A stretch of DNA of 64,000 nt from Terriglobia bacterium (GTDB lineage: Bacteria > Acidobacteriota > Terriglobia > Terriglobales > Acidobacteriaceae). Below the pieces are notes generated by a model. The model saw only the letters and a program-made list of their open reading frames with translations. It ran no database searches and was not told the origin of the DNA. A program made the translations under genes and the position numbers. Of this stretch, positions 59,992 to 64,000 are shown in pieces. Positions within the stretch are counted from its first letter, which is position 1. Each line of letters opens with the position of its first letter. Location: positions 1 through 64,000 of the forward strand of contig JAIQFZ010000002.1 of NCBI GenBank assembly GCA_020073015.1, read 5' to 3'.

Positions 59992-60657
59992 TCAAGCCAG
60001 GAAAAATTCCTGCAACAGGCTCTTCCGTACCTCAGGTTCCACGCGCCGCAGCAGCCCTGCTACCGGCAGACCACCGTCCGCCGCCATCGCGCCCGCCATC
60101 TGCGGCACCATGCTCGCCAGGCGTGTCACGCTGTTCTGCAGCCACGGAGCTACCATCGGCCCCTGCACCAGGTTCTTCTGATTGACCGTCAGGTCGGGCG
60201 ACTTGACCATGGCAATCCATCCCTTTTCGTACGGATCGCGCACAATCGTCTTCGGGTCTGTGATCGCATCGTGGTTGATGGCCGTGATCACGCCTTCGAT
60301 CGGCGAGACCAGATCAATGGCCGTCTCGCCGCAGTGAATCGTCATCACCTTCTGCCCCTGGCGCACCCAACGGTTCTCGCCCACCACGTCGATACGGTCG
60401 ATCTGCCCGATCAGGTTGGCAGCAAAGCCGTCGAGCCCAATGCGCGCATTGTCGAACCCTTCTTTGGAGGCCCAGGTGTGTCCCGGATGAAAGCAATACC
60501 CCTGCGGGATCGCCATTCCCAACGACCGCTCCATCTTGGGAGCGACAATCGGGCCCGGCGAGGGCTGTGTGCGCACGGCCACTTCCTGCGACGGCGAGCG
60601 GAAGTAACTGATCGATATGATCAGCAGAAACATCAACAGGACGAAAAGAATGGACAT
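59992..60657 (-). CDS. GcvH-like (biotinyl/lipoyl-fold) protein in NrfD/FeS operon, membrane anchored
   Basis: N-terminal TM; HPGHTWASKEGFDNARIGLDGFAANLIGQIDRIDVVGENRWVRQGQKVMTIHCGETAIDLVSPIEGVI resembles GcvH fold. Confidence 0.75.
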   Translation of the reverse strand: MSILFVLLMFLLIISISYFRSPSQEVAVRTQPSPGPIVAPKMERSLGMAIPQGYCFHPGHTWASKEGFDNARIGLDGFAANLIGQIDRIDVVGENRWVRQGQKVMTIHCGETAIDLVSPIEGVITAINHDAITDPKTIVRDPYEKGWIAMVKSPDLTVNQKNLVQGPMVAPWLQNSVTRLASMVPQMAGAMAADGGLPVAGLLRRVEPEVRKSLLQEFFLA

Positions 60658-60880
60658 ACGCGCCTCCCAAGGCCCCGCGCCCTCATCTGGCTGCAGGGAC
60701 ATCAACACCGTTCTTAGTGCACGCGTATGCCAAACTCGGACCGGGAAATCGGTCACGCCGAATCAAGGAGTTGGAGGCGATTTCAACAACTTACAAATCC
60801 CAGCAATTCGCTTACCCAAGCATTTTGCTAATGCGTTCTGCGGAGCGAAGGGAGGTACTGCATTTTGCAGTGGTCGTGGG

Positions 60881-60932
60881 GCGCGGACATTCCTGTCCGC
60901 GAAAAGGTGGGGCGCGGACACTTTTGTCCGCG
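60881..60932. repeat. Tandem pair of REP-like palindromes
   Basis: gcgcggacattcctgtccgcg (60881-60901) and gcgcggacacttttgtccgcg (60912-60932), each followed by aaaag. Confidence 0.85.
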
Positions 60933-60966
60933 AAAAGCCGAGTGTTAGACTGACGCCAGCCCAGCA

Positions 60967-61344
60967 ATGATCACGATGCCAGAGAATCCGGCCAGCCCCC
61001 AAGCCCGCCAACGAGCTGAAGACCACTACTACGCCGCCCTCGACCGGGTCGCCGAAGGCAACCACGAACAAGCCGTCGAGGAATACCAAAAGTCCCTAGC
61101 CGCCGACCCCAACTTCACCGACGCCCTCCACGGCCTGAGCCGAGCCCTGCAAGACCTGAACCGACTCGACGAGGCCATCGAAGTCTCCAAGCGAATTTCC
61201 GAAGTCGACCCCGACGACGTCCTCGCCCACACCAGCCTCTCCATCCTCTATCAGAAAAAAGGCATGGTCCCCGAAGCCGAAGCCGAAGCCAACAAGGCTC
61301 GCGTGCTGGGATGGAAGCAGCAACTGAAGAAGAGTGGTGGTTAG
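60967..61344 (+). CDS. Tetratricopeptide-repeat protein
   Basis: ALDRVAEGNHEQAVEEYQKSLAADPNFTDALHGLSRALQDLNRLDEAIEVSKRISEVDPDDVLAHTSLSILYQKKG. Confidence 0.85.
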   Translation: MITMPENPASPQARQRAEDHYYAALDRVAEGNHEQAVEEYQKSLAADPNFTDALHGLSRALQDLNRLDEAIEVSKRISEVDPDDVLAHTSLSILYQKKGMVPEAEAEANKARVLGWKQQLKKSGG

Positions 61345-61508
61345 TAGTTCGTGGACAGCGTCTGTTTCCGAGATACCACCTCGGCCGCACACTTATTCCA
61401 TGTTCTTACTTCGCGATTGTCCTTGACATATTTACAGACAAGGATCAAAATGCCGCCACTTCCCTAAAGTGACGTCCTCTTGCGAGCCAGTCAGCAAGGA
61501 GGTCCCCT

Positions 61509-62321
61509 ATGTGTAGCAAGATTCCTCCGGTTGCTTTTGCATGGTTTGCTTTCTTTGTGCTGGCCGTACGGGCCGACACTGCGGTCAAGTGCAATTACAA
61601 GAGCCTGGCCGCGTGCCCAAAGATCGGATGTTCCAAGCCTGGTTCTCCATTGGCAGTAACCAACTCGCAGAAGCGGACCACCGCCATCAACGGCAGCCCG
61701 ACCGAACTTACCTTCGCGGATCTTGACGAGCTTCAGACCGATGTCGACAAAAAATTCAGCAACGGCCCCGCCGTCGTCAATGGCGAGAAGGTCTCCAGCC
61801 CTCGCAACATGAAAGGGGCTGCCCGCAAGATCCTGCTGTCAGGTCTGAAGGCGGGGAGCGGGCAGTTCAGCGAGGGAGACTACGTCGAGTTGTCCGGCTT
61901 CATCGCATCCAAGAAATTGCCGCCTCATCCCAACACCGGCGAATCGGTCAACTGCAAATTCACGGATGAGCCGAGCAACGACTATCACATCAACATCACT
62001 CCTGCGAAGAACGGGGATGAGACCGAGGGCGTGGTGGTGGAAATGATCCCCCAGGACCCCAATCGCAAGAGCAAGCGTTGGGACCTCGACAAGCTCAAGC
62101 AGATCCAGGCAAAGCAGTTGCCGGTCAAAATCCAGGGCCGGCTGTTCTTTGATAGTGAGCACAAGCCGAACACGCAGAAGAGTGGAAACGCAGGCGGCAA
62201 TCCCAGGCGCTTTTCCGTATGGGAGATTCACCCCGCCTTGAAGTTCTTCGTATGCGAGTCGGGAAGTTGCACGAAGAGCGCTGATTGGAAGGCTTTGGAA
62301 GGTTGGAGCCCTTCCCCGTAA
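61509..62321 (+). CDS. Hypothetical secreted protein
   Basis: Signal-like MCSKIPPVAFAWFAFFVLAVRA; Cys pairs near N-terminus; paired with next gene. Confidence 0.65.
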   Translation: MCSKIPPVAFAWFAFFVLAVRADTAVKCNYKSLAACPKIGCSKPGSPLAVTNSQKRTTAINGSPTELTFADLDELQTDVDKKFSNGPAVVNGEKVSSPRNMKGAARKILLSGLKAGSGQFSEGDYVELSGFIASKKLPPHPNTGESVNCKFTDEPSNDYHINITPAKNGDETEGVVVEMIPQDPNRKSKRWDLDKLKQIQAKQLPVKIQGRLFFDSEHKPNTQKSGNAGGNPRRFSVWEIHPALKFFVCESGSCTKSADWKALEGWSPSP

Positions 62322-62336
62322 GGCGGAGGCCAAATT

Positions 62337-63479
62337 ATGAAGACGAAACACTGGCTGTTGATGTTCTTCCTGGTCGGTTCCTCCTTAGCCGCGGTGGCTC
62401 AGCGAGCCGACGGTATCTATCACATTGCGTGCATGGTCCAGATGAATGATGCCGGCGGGGGCAAGAAGACCGCCGAATGCACGACCCATCCCCGCCAGGA
62501 TAGGGAAATCGGCATCGGGAGTAGGGTCAGCTTTGATGTGACCACAACCCACGAATTGATGGACGAGGAAGGCGCGCCGGAAGTGACGGATCTTATCCTG
62601 TTCGTGGACGGCCAACCTCTGCCGGGCACACATCCGGTGGTTGAGAATCAAACCGACGAACCACTGCCCTCTGGCGCAGGCGATCAGGAAGAAAAGAACC
62701 AGAAGGAAGATTGGGTAGTTACCTTCAGGCTGACCTTTCCTGTAACCCGCGACTTATCGAGCGCGAAGGGCAAGGAGAGCTGGACGAAGCTGTTGGGAGG
62801 ATTGGGTAAAGAGCGCAAAGAAGTGCCGGTCAGCATCGGATTGATCAACGGACCACCTTTGCCGTCCACTTACAAGGCGGAATTTGTCCGTCTCGGCGGC
62901 ATACGCCTCACTATCTTCCTTTTCGTGGCGATACTCCTTGGCCTCGGCTTTTTAGGCGTCGCTTACAAGACCGGGGCTCTGAGAGACAAGGAGCCGCCGC
63001 CGCTGGACGCGGGTGGCAACGAAATCAAGATCGCGCCCACGGAACGGGCTTTCAGTCTATCGCGCACGCAAATCGCAGTCTGGACCCTGCTGGTTGTGTA
63101 TGCCTATCTTTTCATTTGGCTCATCACGGGCGAGTACAACACCGAGATCCCGCGCACGATCTTGGCGATCCTGGGAATTTCCGCGGGCACTTACGCCACC
63201 GCCGCCGCCGTCGACAAGGACAAAGAACGGGGGGCCGGAGGCACGGGAACAACGGTCGCGAAGACAGAAAGCATCTTTCCTGACTTGCTCTCCACCAGCG
63301 GCGGGGCTAGCCTGCACCGCGTGCAGTTCGGCCTTTGGAGCGTCGTGCTGATGATCGTCTTCATCGTGACGGTCTACGACACATTGGCCATGCCGCAGTT
63401 CGACCCCAGTCTGCTCGGCCTGATGGGCATCAGTTCGGCCGCGTACGCCGGGATGAAGATCCCGGAGAAGAAGGTATAA
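62337..63479 (+). CDS. Hypothetical multi-TM protein with duplicated TM module
   Basis: Signal peptide; RTQIAVWTLLVVYAYLFIW...LAILGISAGTYATA and RVQFGLWSVVLMIVFIV...LLGLMGISSAAYAGMK. Confidence 0.7.
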   Translation: MKTKHWLLMFFLVGSSLAAVAQRADGIYHIACMVQMNDAGGGKKTAECTTHPRQDREIGIGSRVSFDVTTTHELMDEEGAPEVTDLILFVDGQPLPGTHPVVENQTDEPLPSGAGDQEEKNQKEDWVVTFRLTFPVTRDLSSAKGKESWTKLLGGLGKERKEVPVSIGLINGPPLPSTYKAEFVRLGGIRLTIFLFVAILLGLGFLGVAYKTGALRDKEPPPLDAGGNEIKIAPTERAFSLSRTQIAVWTLLVVYAYLFIWLITGEYNTEIPRTILAILGISAGTYATAAAVDKDKERGAGGTGTTVAKTESIFPDLLSTSGGASLHRVQFGLWSVVLMIVFIVTVYDTLAMPQFDPSLLGLMGISSAAYAGMKIPEKKV

Positions 63480-63762
63480 CACCCGGGCGCCCCACTCCTC
63501 GCGCTTTTTGCGATGAGTGGGATGCTGCCGGATCTCCGTCCGCGGACGTACCTCCCATTGCCCCAGAAGTCCCACCCCCCAAAAACCGCTTTCACACATT
63601 TTTGACAACTGCGACTTTATTTTTGTCAGGGCGTGGCGCCGTAAGCCACCACCCGCCAATCACTTACAGGCACTAATATTAGCTTGAAGTAATAGTCAAA
63701 TGTTCCACGTGGAACACTTCGCGATCGTGTAATTCTCGCTACAATGGGGCTGGAGTTTTCCT

Positions 63763-64000
63763 ATGCGAGAAGTCGTTCTGGTTTCATCCGTTCGCACCCC
63801 GGTGGGACGCGCGTATAAAGGCACGTTGCGCGCCACGCGTCCTGATGAGTTGGCAGCCATCGCAATTAAAGGCGCGCTCGCGTGCGTGCCGCAGCTTGAT
63901 CCGAAAGAAATTGAAGACGTCATCCTCGGCTGTGCCATGCCTGAGGCGGAGCAGGGAATGAACGTGGCCCGCATCGCATCCCTGCGCGCGGGCTTGCCGG
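63763..64000 (+). CDS. Acetyl-CoA acyltransferase (thiolase), 3' truncated by window edge
   Basis: [39 protein letters not shown]...[30 protein letters not shown]. Confidence 0.92.
   Translation, partial: MREVVLVSSVRTPVGRAYKGTLRATRPDELAAIAIKGALACVPQLDPKEIEDVILGCAMPEAEQGMNVARIASLRAGLP

Noticed and set aside
1-64000. CRISPR array, toxin-antitoxin or defence island, prophage genes
   Set aside because: No regularly spaced repeats, cas, integrase, transposase or phage structural genes recognised in the ORF set.

Overview
High-GC bacterial chromosomal window; gene content and repeat style suggest an Acidobacteriota-like genome, but taxonomy is inferred, not tested. The main accessory locus is a gas-vesicle cluster at about 4.56-17.79 kb (+). 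It encodes a conserved unknown protein coupled to a sigma-54 response regulator, a GvpH-type Hsp20, a Cdc48/VCP-like double AAA+ ATPase, three GvpL/F proteins (one frameshifted), GvpA, two small coiled-coil proteins, GvpN, GvpG, a tandem ArsA/Get3-type ATPase, a second GvpA-family/GvpM-like protein, GvpK and GvpJ. Next on the minus strand is a 2-hydroxyacyl-CoA-dehydratase-type activase and component. The activase is broken by an exact 55-bp tandem duplication plus a second 1-nt frameshift. The rest is mostly housekeeping or accessory: MFS, HTH-TPR regulator, FKBP, glycosyltransferase, PAP2, two MacB-type permeases, spermidine-synthase-like protein, M16 peptidase, RlmN, two histidine kinases (one with an apparently dead ATPase domain), NarL-type regulator, Flp pilin, M48 protease, TonB, agmatinase family, acyl-CoA mutase, complete gcvT-H-PA-PB, PilZ, OmpA, GGDEF, and an NrfD/FeS/GcvH-like operon whose GcvH-like protein appears to lack the lipoyl lysine. 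Other notable signals are a 3' tRNA-Phe-like fragment near the left end and a dispersed family of intergenic palindromes (core GCGCGGACA-N4-TGTCCGCGC). No CRISPR array, rRNA, intact tRNA or transposase was recognised.
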